Positions 53,209 through 63,837 of a stretch of DNA of 64,000 nt are shown here, piece by piece (the stretch's first letter is position 1; each line of letters opens with the position of its first letter). The translations under genes and the position numbers were made by a program. The DNA comes from Branchipolynoe longqiensis (lineage: Eukaryota; Annelida; Polychaeta; Phyllodocida; Polynoidae). A model generated the notes under the pieces. The model was given only the letters and a program-made list of their open reading frames with translations. It was not told the DNA's origin and did no database searches. The stretch covers positions 12,324,963-12,388,962 of the forward strand of contig CM059194.1 of assembly GCA_030323885.1 (NCBI GenBank), read 5' to 3'.

Positions 53209-53679
53209 TCAGGCCGAGGGCGGTGCCGAGGGCGATGATCCGTCAAAGGCCTGGTGGGCCCTCAGGTAGGTCAGCTCGTCCTCGACATAAACGAGGGCAT
53301 GGTAGCCCTCGCAGCAGAGGAGCCAGGCGACTGCCAAGGTGACCCTGACGCAGGTGGCGCCCGAGGAGCGGCATCCAAAGGGGAGGGCGAGGTCGACGTA
53401 GACTGCCCCTTCGAAGGTGATGCCGAAGAGAGGGCACGAGAGGGGGTCGTCGCGCAGCTGGCGGTAGGCCCTGGAGATGTCGGCTGTCCAGGTGTAGGCC
53501 CCGGTGCCCTCTCTGATGAGGCGGCGGCCCACGTCGGCGACACAGGGGAGGCGGTAAGTGTGAGGGCGGCCGAGGTACTCGTGCTGAGGTATCCCCGCAT
53601 TAACGCTTGCACCGGGGTGGTAGGATAGGTCGACAATGACCCGCCTCTTGCCCAGGTCGGATTTGGGGCGTCCCATCAT
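53209..53679 (-). pseudogene. DIRS-like reverse transcriptase palm
   Basis: The frame reads KRRVIVDLSYHPGASVNAGI, TADISRAYRQLRDDPLSCP and VYVDLALPFGCRSSGATCVR. The catalytic motif reads YVEDEL instead of Y-x-D-D, so the second-last metal-binding residue is changed. The RT continues in a different frame at 53,175. It would have synthesised cDNA; this copy is inactive. Confidence 0.8.
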
Positions 53680-54550
53680 CGGGGAGACTTGAGACCAGGG
53701 TGTGAAGGGGGGGGCGAGGAAGGGGCCGGCCAGGGCGCCGTGGGCGAGCTTGTCACGGATGAAGTCGCGGAGGTGAGTCTGGAATCCGGCCAGTTCGCGG
53801 TGGGTGGGGCGAGGGGGGGGGAGTCGGAGGAGTAGTTGGCTGGGAAGCTAAACTCCAGGAGGTCGACTAGCTCCGAGTCGTGATACCCACGGAGGCAGTG
53901 GGGGATGCGGGCGGCCAAAAAATTGGGGAGGCCCGCATCGCGGAGGGCGTCATATGCGCGGGAGAAGGTTGGGTGGTGGAGCCATGCGGAACCGGAGAGG
54001 CGGGGGCCATATGGCAAGGAGGGTGGGGCAGTATGCGTGGGGGTGGGGCCACAGGCGGGGGCGGCGGGGAGGGTATCCTGGACAGCGGGTCGATTACCTA
54101 GGCGACGGATTCTGCTAGGTCGCCGATGGGGGGGGGAGGTTTGAGGTTCAGGGCTGGGGGTGGGGCAGGGGGCGGGGGAGGGGGTGGGGGAGGGAGGGGG
54201 AGGGGAGGGGGAGGGGAGGGGGTGGGGGGAGGGGAGGGGGTGGGGGGGGTGGTGGGGGTCGGGGGGCGGGGGAGGAGGTGCGGGAGGGGTGGGAGAGGGG
54301 ACGGGCGAAAGCGTGGGCGGTGGGGGCGGGGCGGGTGCGGCGGGTGAGGGGGCTGCGTGGGTGGATCTGGGAGCCGTCTGTCGGCGATCCAGGCGAATAT
54401 GGTCTCGGAGTATCGCCATACGGTCGGCCAGGGATGGGTGACGGAGTCTCTCAGCACGGTCATGTTGTGGTTAAGGAGTCCGGGGAGGGAGTCCGAGGGG
54501 AAAGCCGGGTGCGACTCCAGCATGCGGAGAGCGAGGTTGTACTCCTCCAT
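53676..54550 (-). pseudogene. DIRS-like gag C-terminus and pre-RT with proline tract
   Basis: The frame 54,098-54,550 begins with gag blocks (HPWPTVWRYSETIFAWIADR) and dissolves into a proline tract (54,126-54,350). An overlapping frame (53,676-54,419) exits the tract and carries the pre-RT block AYDALRDAGLPNFLAARIPH and LVDLLEFSFPANY. The zinc-knuckle region expected in between is replaced by the CCCTCC low-complexity tract. Confidence 0.65.
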
Positions 54551-54602
54551 GGTAGCCTCACCGCGTTTCAGGGCCTTCCCCTCGGCGCCCCTCTCAATCA
54601 GA

Positions 54603-55279
54603 TCATGGCGGAAAAGGTATCCCGAGGGTATACCTTTTCAGCGTCTGGTGTTTTGTGCCTAGGCCGATTCCAGGATCTCCCGGACCGCGTCGTCCGTGGA
54701 GGTGGGGGAGCGGTCGGGGGTGGGGTGGGCGGCAGCCGGGAGGCGAGCCACGGAGGCAGCCTGCTGGGTGGTGTAGGTACCGCGCCTGATGTAGCGCTGG
54801 TAGGTGGGGTGGACGTCCTGGCCCGGGGTCGTGGGGGCGGGGAGGAGGCGCGGTTGTACGGGCACCTGTGCGGGCACCCCTCCCGCCCCGGGGCGAGCTC
54901 TTGTAGGAGGTCGGCGAGGCAGAGCCGTGAGGCGATCCATGGCGCCCGCCTGGGTCTGCATAGCCGCGGCCTGGGCGTCCATGCGGGCGTCCACCGCGGT
55001 AGCCCAGGAGGTAGCTTCCGACTGGAGGCTGGGGGCGCTTGAGGTCACGGAGGCGGCGTTGTGTGAGGCGGTGGAGGCGCTCCTGCCTCGGCGTGATCCT
55101 CGGCGGCCGGGGGTCGACCTCGGCTGGCATGGTGACACTTGTGTGAGGGTGATCTGGTGCGTTCTGGGGGCATTGAGGCGTTGAGTCTCGGGGGCGTGGA
55201 GGCCAGGAGGAGAGATGAGGCCAAGAGGAGAAATGGTGCGATCAGTCAGGGCGGAGGGAGGCGAGTGGCTTAGGAGCAT
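54603..55279 (-). CDS. DIRS-like gag N-terminus
   Basis: A 206-codon frame rich in A, P, R and S contains a helical stretch (ATAVDARMDAQAAAMQTQAG) and ends with DRSPTSTDDAVREILESA. It lies first in the element, downstream of a TATA-like box (minus strand CCTTATAACC at about 55,295). It stops 50 bp before the next gag frame. No conserved domain is recognised. Confidence 0.5.
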
Positions 55280-55439
55280 GGAAGCGGCCGGTTATAAGGC
55301 CACGAGGGGGAAGGGGGGGGGGTTACGTAATAGCGCAACGGTTAGGTCAGGAGGGCGAGAGAGGGGGGGGTCCTCCTCCCCCACCACAAATCACACGCAA
55401 TGCAAGCATTACGACCAAAGCGAGGACACATTTTAGTAG

Positions 55440-56140
55440 TTTTTGAAGCAAATGTGCAATGACGAAACGCATTGCATAGATCAAATTCCACCACCAACAC
55501 CATTCCCACCACCATCAGACACCACCACCTCATTCTAACACCTCCACCACTTCCACCACCAGAAACAATTCCATCAGCGTAAACCATGTCTGAAAAGCAA
55601 AAGTGAAAAAATCATTCATTCACTCATTTTTCATTCATTCACTCATTTTTCATTCATCCCTTCCATTCATTTATTCATTCAAGTTTGATTTACATAAATT
55701 GAAACATATTTCTATAGCATAATATTCATTTGATAAACTCTCTTTCATTCATTCATTCTTTCATTCATTCATTCGTTCATATATACATTCTTATATAGTC
55801 TCATTCATATACATTTACTCACTTACAAATAGCAAAATAAACATAATCAATTTGATACAATTCACCTTCATTCATTCATTCCTTTATTCATTCATTCATT
55901 GATTCTTTCGATCATTCATTTTACATACATACATACATATACTCATTCAGTACATACATACACCGCCTCGTTCATTCATTCATTCATATATACATTTACT
56001 TACATAGAAAATGAGTCTTCCTCCTTCCTTGTAATTGATCAAATTAAATAACTATCACATCATACGATTCGCTGTACCTAAATTGAGCTATATTTCTATA
56101 GAAAAATAAACATTTTAATCAACTTACCTAGTATTTTAGA
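55440..56140. repeat. TTCA-type microsatellites
   Basis: Long imperfect ATTCATTC runs alternate with CATACATA and unique AT-rich DNA. No gene was seen. Confidence 0.8.
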
Positions 56141-56144
56141 GGAA

Positions 56145-56250
56145 AACTGCTGCTTGAATGAAAAGTGACTTTCAAACTGGAGGAGAATGTCTAGCTACAT
56201 TTGATTAAACCTTTATCTATGGAATGCGACACTAAACTTCATTTAGAAAA
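56145..56250 (-). repeat. inverted copy of the polymerase upstream region
   Basis: The sequence around CAAACTGGAGGAGAATG and TTTATCTATGGAATG matches the reverse complement of about 42,060-42,155, just upstream of polymerase copy 2. It shows that virus-like sequence continues beyond the nested insertions, in opposite orientation. Confidence 0.6.
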
Positions 56251-56599
56251 TATCATCTTATCTATTCTTCTTCTTTTTTCTCATCAATAAAATTATCGAA
56301 AATAATAATAATAATAATAATAAATGCAAAATGAATATAATGCATAATATAATGAAATATAGAAATGAAGAGTTTTAGTTAATTTTATTTATTTTTGTGA
56401 TTCTTGGTGGGAAGTGATCACACACACTCACATATCGCACACATTTACATTCATATTGTCATCCATATTCAATCTCTACACACATATATATATATATATA
56501 AATATAAAAAATCTTCCTTGTGTGGAGCGGATGAGGGAACATGGAGGGAATTCACTTGGTGGAATTTTGACTGTTAGAATGGGGTGTGTAATGTGATTA

Positions 56600-57120
56600 A
56601 GCAACCAACGACTGCACACGTTGAGGTCTAGTTACTTAATGCTTTATTCAGCCCAGGCGATACCACTACACTGGGTCCTCTGCTCTGCCCGGTCCCGGCC
56701 GTCGTGCCGCTGTACCGCAGATAACACCGTACATAATAGGGTGGATGTGAAAGCCTCATAAACGACTTGAGGTGTCCCATAAACCTGTTCACCTCACCCC
56801 CCCCCCCCCCACACACACAGCATCCTCTCCTGCGAGGGGGAGGGAGGGAGGAGTCACAGAGTATATGCTTGAAGAATAGACTCCGTTCCGGCTCAGTTGT
56901 TAGCTGAATGGGAGGGGAGGTGGGTGGGAGGGAATAGGTGTGGGATGATAGTGGAATGGGGTATATGCTTGGAGAGTTAACTTGTGACAACTCAAATGAC
57001 CCTCCCATCCAATGAAAAATAAGGGAGGGAAGTCCCGACACTCAATACAAAAAAAACCACGACCAATCAAAATGAAGAAGAATATTAATATCATGGGGAG
57101 GGAGAATGAAGCATAATTAA
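56600..57120. other. unassigned insertion
   Basis: Sequence of mixed composition, with a run of C and ACACAC near 56,800, interrupts the AT-rich virus-like region. Frames on either strand are unsupported. Type unknown. Confidence 0.35.
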
Positions 57121-57139
57121 CTAGGCGGGGTTTATTTAT

Positions 57140-57320
57140 TCTTGTGACTATAAAAACTGTAGTTGCAGCAGAAGCTCAGATATCTTTTCACTTCAGTGAA
57201 AATATTTTATTTCACGTCAATACTGTGTGAGGTGAGATATTACACCACGTGAGATAGACATCACACCGCGTGAGATAGACTGACATCACACCACATGAGA
57301 TAGACAACACCCCGTGAAGA
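57140..57320 (+). promoter_or_regulatory. TATA promoter with E-box-like tandem repeats
   Basis: GTGACTATAAAAACTG at about 57,145-57,160 is a good TATA box. About 80 bp downstream four imperfect copies of CACACCACGTGAGATAGA (57,236-57,315) lie in the presumed leader, some containing the E-box CACGTG. ATG 57,440 follows. Confidence 0.5.
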
Positions 57321-57439
57321 CGATCCATCTTCCCTTCTTGGAGGGGGAGTGGAAGTGGGAGTGGATGCGAGATTAGGAGAAAACCCTTGGAGACGTCAAG
57401 TTTTATGTTCAGTGAGTGAATGAGTGAAGCAGTTCCTCC

Positions 57440-58600
57440 ATGTCTAAAGGAGCAAGCTTCAAGTATATCCATCGTCAAGGAAAAGGAGAAGGAGAAGGAG
57501 GAGGAGTGAAGGGTAAGTCACTATTATTAGTAGACTATTATTCATTCTTTCATTCATTCATTCTTTCATTCAGTTATTCATTCGTTCATTCCACCTTTCA
57601 TTCATTCATTCATTCATCTTTTCATTCATTCATTCATTCATTCAAACCTCTATTCATTCCTCTATTCATTCCTCTATTCATTCATCTATTCATGCATTAA
57701 TTATTTCATTTTTATATTACATAGTTTTAATTCATCTATTCATTCACTCATGCATCTACTCATTCATTCATTCATCTATTCATTCATTCATATATTCTTT
57801 CATTCATTCAATCATTTATTCATTCATCTATTCAGTCATTCATACATTCTATTCATTCATACATCATTCATTCGTTTGTATAGTCATTTGTATGAAGGAA
57901 TGATTGTATGTCTACTCTATTATACTTTTCACGTTTTCAAATACTTTTCACGTTTCTTTCATTCGTATATTCATTCGTTCATTCAATCTTTCACTTGTTT
58001 GTATTTTGTATGATCGATTGTATGTCCAGTCTATTATACGTTTCATGTTTTCATATACGTTTCACGTTTTACAATACTTTTCATGTTTTCAAATACTTTT
58101 CACGTTTTCAAATACTTTTCATGTTTTCAAATACTTTTCATGTTTTCGAATAGTGTGTATTAATAAATGAAAATATCTTACTTTCATCAAATAGATTGAG
58201 AAAATGGTGTTGCTACTGTCAGATGCGAATTTGCTTATTATTATATATTTATTCTCACTCTACTATTCTCCTTTTTTTCTCTAGATTTGATGCGTTCAAG
58301 TACTTCCACTCGAGTCAAAGACGGAAATCGGTATCGATTGCTGCAATGAAAGATCAAGTGCGGCGACTGTCTCTGGCTCTGGGGAGTTTGGAGAGTGCAT
58401 TGGAGGAAATGGAGGCAGCAGGCGCCCAACTTCAGTTATCAGCAGTACGTTTGGCTAGTCGTGCTTACCTCCATTTCCCGCAGAGTATCGCGATGCGGCA
58501 AATGCGCGCTGTTGTACAGCGCAACAATGCAGTGATGCGGCGAGTGTTAATTCTAAGCGATATCATTCTGGAGATAACGGGGGATGGGAGGATAAACTGA
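57440..58600 (+). CDS. possible two-exon gene with ATGA-overlapped second ORF
   Basis: ATG 57,440 opens 24 codons (MSKGASFKYIHRQGKGEG then GGGVK) up to a donor GTAAGT at 57,513. A 770-bp stretch of TTCA microsatellite and AT-rich DNA follows. TTTTTTCTCTAG ends at 58,284. Joined there, the frame continues DLMRSSTSTRVKDGNRYRLL to a TGA at 58,347. That stop overlaps ATG 58,346 of a second frame (to 58,600) encoding 84 residues: MKDQVRRLSLALGSLESALE, then a helical, arginine-rich body. Neither protein is recognised. The ATGA overlap mirrors the one at 47,333. Gene structure is inferred from signals only. Confidence 0.35.
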
Positions 58601-58655
58601 ATCAAAAAGAATAAATTTAGGTCTCCCTCTCCTTCTCCCTCTCCCTCTCCTATCC

Positions 58656-58712
58656 CGTCCTGATATAACCTTAGATGTTGCTAGGACGTAAAACAACAAC
58701 AAACAAACAACA
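58656..58712 (-). mobile_element. SINE tail fragment
   Basis: ATGTTGCTAGGACGTAAAAC followed by AACAAACAAACAAC is the SINE tail seen at 1,571-1,627, in inverted orientation. It lies inside a CTCCCT microsatellite and supplies the first codons (MLLGRKTTT) of the next frame. Confidence 0.7.
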
Positions 58713-59412
58713 ACCCTCTCCTTATCCCTCTCCTATTCCAATCCTTTCTCCCTCTCCTTCCCCTAGTCTTATTCCTAATCTGTTACACCTTCCTCCTCCC
58801 ATTCCCACTGTAGCTTCTACTCCCTCTATTTGTTCCATGCCTCCTCCTCCTTCTCCTCCTCCTCCTCCTCCCATTCCTCAAACCTCCTTCAATCCCATTC
58901 CCCTCTCCATCTCCAATCTCTCCCCCATTCCCGATCCCAAAGCCCTCTCCAAAACTATTCCTATTACCATTCCCAACCCCATCAATACTCCCTTTTCCAT
59001 CTCCAAGCCTATCTCAATTCTCTTTTCTAGTTATGATGAAGAGAACAACAGCTCCTTCCTTCCTCTGGAGACCTCCACCCCACATCCTAGTGTAGATATA
59101 ATGGCTAACAGTGATACTATCTCTGACACTGTCAATGTTAGTTGTGGTGTCACTGACACTAATAATAGTAATTTTCTCATGGAGTTCTCCCCACCTGCTC
59201 CACCTTCTCCACTAGCTAATGAAAGTCTGATTGATATGATTAAAGAGTTTGTAGACAGTTCAAATTCAAATTCAAATTCACTCAGCTTTGAAACATTAGT
59301 CACACATTTAAATCTACCTGAATCAGATAATCAAAATTATAATAATGAGAATGACAATTTATTATCAGATGAAGAAATTATGATGGTGAAGGAGATATTT
59401 CTTCTCCTCTGA
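58675..59412 (+). CDS. proline/serine-rich ORF, virus-like region
   Basis: A 245-residue frame starts in the SINE tail. It continues through a proline/serine-rich repeat (PSPYPSPIPILSPSPSPS) and turns acidic and asparagine-rich, ending LLSDEEIMMVKEIFLLL. The C-terminal part looks like a disordered protein with a short helix and is less repetitive than the start, so the original gene probably began further upstream. No domain is recognised. It follows the helical ORF ending at 58,600. Confidence 0.35.
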   Translation: MLLGRKTTTNKQQPSPYPSPIPILSPSPSPSLIPNLLHLPPPIPTVASTPSICSMPPPPSPPPPPPIPQTSFNPIPLSISNLSPIPDPKALSKTIPITIPNPINTPFSISKPISILFSSYDEENNSSFLPLETSTPHPSVDIMANSDTISDTVNVSCGVTDTNNSNFLMEFSPPAPPSPLANESLIDMIKEFVDSSNSNSNSLSFETLVTHLNLPESDNQNYNNENDNLLSDEEIMMVKEIFLLL

Positions 59413-59979
59413 TTCCGACTCCTTTTTTTTTTTTTTGTAAATATTTTTATTCATCTGAATACATATTTTGTCAGCGCCGGGGCACTGGTCTTCCAGCCGT
59501 TGGAGTGGTCGCATTTCATCTATGCATAGTGGAAGTGGAATGTGTTGCATTGTGTGCAGCACAACCCATTCTGACATAAAAGAAAGTGGGGGAGCAGCCT
59601 ATGCTGCATAGTGTACAGCATATGTACTGAACATAGTGCAAGGTATATGCATCAAGATTGAGTGTGCAGTAATGTACACTAGTGGTTAAATCATATGCTG
59701 TGTTTGTATATCAGTTAGATTTGGTTTTAATAATGGTTAGTCTTTAAATAGTGCCATGTTGTGCATGTATAGTGGTTTATATTGTGTGCATTGCTGGTTG
59801 AAGATGTAGTTATATAGTGGTGGTAATGGGACTAAAGTAGGGGTAGTGGGTCTCGAGTCATTGAGTTATAATAGTTGTTTTGTCAAATGTGGATGGGGGG
59901 GAGGGGTCCATGGGTAGGGGGCGCGGACACGCAGGGAGAGAGCAGGCATGAGAGAGGGCGGGCGAAGTCAATGGGTCGT

Positions 59980-60603
59980 TCAGCAGGTCGTATTATATAT
60001 TTGCAGTGCCAGGTTTTGGGCCTGAATAACCAGGTGAGCTCTGTATGCATTTTTAAAGGCAAGAATCGAACCCGCTTCTCTGGTTTTGGTTGGGAGCTTA
60101 TTCCACATGACACTTCCTTTGTAAATCGGAGCTCTCATTAACTTATTTGTATTAGGGTTGGGCACCCCGAGCAGAGTCGATGTCCCCCTTCTCGTTACCC
60201 TTGTTGTGCGATCTATGTATTTGTCATCACTCGCACGTTTATACATCAACATCATTAGGTGTAGGTTCCTACGTACATCCAGAGTGTCCAGCCCTGCTCT
60301 GCTATGCATTTCAACCACACTTAGTATCTTGCCTTGGAATACTGTTCTGAGGGCTCTGTTTTGCGTTCTTTGTAATTTGGTCTCTTGCTGCTTCGTTAGT
60401 AATCCATAGATGATATCATTGTAGTCTATAATTGGTAATATTGTTGACTTGTACAGCTGCAGCGCAGTATTCTCACTTACATATGACCTTATTTTTCTGA
60501 ATGTGTTCATTTTTAGTGCCAGTGTTTGGTTAAGTCTTGCCAGCTGTTGGGTACCAGTTAGAGTTGCATCGAGAGTTGTGCCTAGGTACTTATAGGAGTT
60601 CAT
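59980..60603 (-). pseudogene. LINE ORF2 C-terminal part
   Basis: The frame begins MNSYKYLGTTLDATLTGTQQ, the thumb-adjacent YLG motif, and continues through VSENTALQLYKSTILPIIDY and QRTQNRALRTVFQG to the C-terminus LALQIYNTTC. These are typical blocks after the RT palm of Jockey/CR1-like ORF2 proteins. It is out of frame with the upstream part because of the deletion at about 60,600. Confidence 0.8.
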
Positions 60604-62518
60604 TTGTGAGGAAGCTATGTGCTCTATTGCCTAGCCCAGCTCGTTCTATTTTATGCATGAGGATTTTGTGGTCGATTGTATCAAATGCCTTCTTGAAATC
60701 AAGGAAGACTGCGATAGTAAGATCACCCTTGTCTATGTTTGACAAAAGTTTGTCCAGTAGAGACGCCAGTGCCCCGGTGGTGGACCTATTTTTCCTGAAG
60801 CCATTTTGCTGGTAGGTCAAATAGTTAGAGGACTCAAGGAATGTCTTAATTTGGTCATGTATTATTTGTTCTATGATCTTGCCAGGCAGTGGGAGGATCG
60901 ATATTGGGCGTAGTTCACTACAGGTTTGCGGGATGTTGACTTTAGGTATAGGCGTCACTGTGGCCACTTTCCAGTCATCAGGGAAGATGCCTGTACTGAT
61001 TATTAGGTTATATAAATGTGTAAATTCTGCACTCAGTGTTGTGATTGCACTTTTTATCAAAGTGGTACTGATGTCCTTCATTCCTGATGATTTGTTGATA
61101 GATATTTTGTTAGTTCTATCAATGATTTCATCCTGGGTGGTTTCCAGAAGGTCATACTTTTCTTTATTTAGTTTGGCATGGAAGGTTTTGTGTTGATCAT
61201 CCTTCTGTTTGAATTTATTGGCTAGTTTCTCACCTATATCTATGAAATAGTTATTAATTTCCTCTGCCAGTAATTCATCTGGGATTTTAATACCAGTCTC
61301 TTCACTTGCAAGGCCACTGATTCTTGTCTCTTTTTTAGGTTCGATTTGGTTTATTTCATACCAACATTTTCTGGCATTCTGTTTATATTTGTCTATCTGG
61401 ACTTGGTAATACCTTGCTTTGGCTTTCCTTACTTCACTCCTAGCCTTTCTGACCATACATTTAGCTATGAATTCATCCCCTGGATCTTTTGTTTTCTCAA
61501 ACTTTTGGATAAAGTAATCTCTATCCTTTTGAAGCTCTAGTAGTTCATCATTAAGGTAACCTCCCATGCTGATTCTGGTGGTGATCTCGGTTAGGGGACA
61601 GTGCCTGTCAGCTGCAATAGTGATTGTTGTGTTTAGCATATCCCAACATAGGTTGGGGTCTCTCATATCCAGAAATTCAGCACTGTTTATTTCTTTGAGT
61701 GTGCCGGCCAATTCATTAAAATTGCAGTTCCTATAAGAGCGTCCCCAGTGGGTGGTGATTCTTTTGTCATTTCTTATTTTTTTCTTTATTATAAATATTG
61801 GTTTGTGGTCACTTATGTTATAGTTAAGGACTCCAGCCTTTGTACAATGTTTGATATTGGTAAGTGCCCGGTCTATTGTTCTGTTTGTGGTTTTACTTAC
61901 CCTGGTTGGTTGCTGGATCATTTGTTGCAACTCATGTTCAGCTGCAAGTTGCTTTATTATCTCTCCCATCATAGGCCTCTTGCCATTATATTCTTCATTG
62001 AAGTCGCCAATGAGGAGTATCTCATATTTATCGATATTGGCTATATTATTCAAAGAGTTACTTATTTGCCCAATTCCTTCGTTTAGGTTCCCCTTTGGGG
62101 GTCTATATACGTTGCCGATGAGTATTAGTTTTGTATGGGGTCTGGTGACCACAGCCCACTGTAGTTCAATATTGCTATTTGATAGGTTATGCTCAGCATG
62201 TTTACCTGCATCAACCTGGAGATCTTGCTTAAAGTAAATACCTAGTCCACCACCAGCTTTGGTCTGCCCACTAAGTTGCTTTGTTTTTCTATCAGCCCTT
62301 ATAAATTGGTCACCTGGTATAGATGTGAGTCTGTCTTCAACTGTTCTATTGAGCCATGTTTCTGATATAGTGAAGACATCAAAACCAGACCCGGGTAGAT
62401 CGGCCCTTAGCTGGTTGATCTTATGTGTGAGGCTACGTACGTTTAGGTGGCCAATCTTTAGTCCTGGCAGGCCCTTCAGATCTGTTAGAGGAAGTGTGCC
62501 CAGATGACACGGTCCCAA
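60590..62518 (-). pseudogene. LINE ORF2: endonuclease and RT N-terminus
   Basis: The 642-residue frame begins near the natural start. The AP-endonuclease domain has LKIGHLNVRSL, ISETWLNR, LILIGNVYRPP, LLIGDFNEEY and YNISDHKPIF. The RT follows with DDWKVATVTPIPK, LRPISILPLPGKIIEQII, YQQNGFRKNRST and FLDFKKAFDTIDH. It ends just after LGNRAHSF, so the catalytic Y-A-D-D motif is deleted. The endonuclease nicks DNA and the RT copies the RNA onto the nick. Without the motif this copy cannot. Confidence 0.9.
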
Positions 62519-62739
62519 GGGCCCCAGGCCACCATCAGTCTGCCCCCCTCCCTGGAAATACGGTCCGCCCCATCCCCCAAAGGTCCCCCCCCCCCACAGT
62601 GCGTGTGAATGTGGTTGTGTATTTACTTATGTCATGGTGTATAGCGTATTCTTTGTTGGGCATGGATGCTTGCCCGGTACTACCACCTAGCGGGAATCCA
62701 GCTTTAGCTAAACCTGATATTTGGGTTTTAGCCATGATG

Positions 62740-63837
62740 TGGTGTTGGTTGTTGGCTTAGGCTGAGTTCAGTTTTAGTTGCGGTTTTCTCAATGGGGGGG
62801 ATGATATTAGTGTATCATGTTGGTTAATTAATGTAAGGTCTACTTAATAGGTTCTTGTCAATGTTGTTTGAGTTGATGATATTTGACAGTTAGACAGGTA
62901 TCAGTGACAGCTGAATTTGGTCAATAGTAGATAGTGTCACCACTTACATATTGGTAATCGGGTCTTGACATTTGCTGCAGTTGGTGTTGGGTGATCAAGT
63001 AAACGCCCAAGCCAGGGTCAGTATGACAAATGTACATTAAGGACTGTTGTGAATGTGCCATATCAGGCGTACCAGTTCCAAAGGTTGAGTCCAGCCCTTC
63101 CATCAGCACGAAGCTCACACTGACCAGCTCCACCAGCACCATGAACCGAGGTGCAGCAGTAGTATTCAAATCTTTGTCCATCAATTTCTAACATACAAAT
63201 AAATATCAAGCGATGTGGGCTCCAGTCAGGGGTCTACCCTTAGCATACAAAGGCATGATTATATACAGTTTGTAGCAAAGTTGTTTACATAATAGTGCTT
63301 TGGTTGTGCTTGAAAGTGGCCACAGCAACAAGGGCACATGCACAAATAGCTTGGCATCCATACATAGTGCTCTCAGGCATATACGTTACACATGAAGGGC
63401 AGGGTTCAAGGAGAGCTTAGCAAATCTGACAGGGGAGTTTGTGTTCCTAAAGTCATACCAGTCAAGTCTGCACTAGCAGACCATACATATAGAGGGCAGT
63501 CAAATAGGCAATTTGTAGATCCAAACCGGATCAATGGTCTGGGCCAGCTGACTGACACGCCCCAATAGCAGATTCCAAAGCAGAATCAAGGTGTACAGTA
63601 GTTGTAAATAAGTAAGGGTAGTGGTGCAGAAGGTCAATCAATAATGGCCCTCACACAAATAATAACCTGCAAACATAAAACACCATGGTCTGCGGGCCAG
63701 CTCAGAGGTCACAGTGCTTGCCAATAACATATAGAGCATTGCATACATACAGATGGGATTAGAGTCATAGACAGTAATGCCTTAGTTGTGTCCAGTGGTA
63801 AGTTCAGGTGCCATCATTGATGATCACAACCATATAT
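62740..63837. other. unassigned stretch
   Basis: No recognised gene or repeat. A minus-strand frame at 62,921-63,184 is short and unsupported. Confidence 0.45.

Larger units (their letters stand above)
51936..55416 (-). mobile_element. DIRS-like element with ~80-bp direct repeats at both ends
   Basis: The direct repeats 51,936-52,020 and 55,334-55,416 share CAACGGTTAGGTCAGGAGGG and the dyad region GCATTACGACC. In minus-strand order: leader with CCTTATAACCGGCC, gag (54,603-55,279), gag/pre-RT with a proline tract (53,676-54,550), RT (53,209-53,679), and an RNase H-recombinase fusion (52,228-53,175). It lies inside the Harbinger transposase gene. Confidence 0.85.
59423..62600 (-). mobile_element. 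LINE (Jockey/CR1-like), internally deleted
   Basis: A minus-strand non-LTR retrotransposon with a poly-A tail (14 T at 59,423-59,436 on the plus strand) and an AATAAA signal just before it (59,446-59,451). ORF2 runs 62,518-60,590 and 60,603-59,980. ORF1 is not recognisable upstream. The 3' UTR (59,437-59,979) holds no gene. The element sits 11 bp after the stop of the ORF ending at 59,412. Confidence 0.85.

Noticed and set aside
57540..58170. Frames rich in FIHSF and similar residues
   Set aside because: They translate the TTCATTCA microsatellite of the presumed intron.
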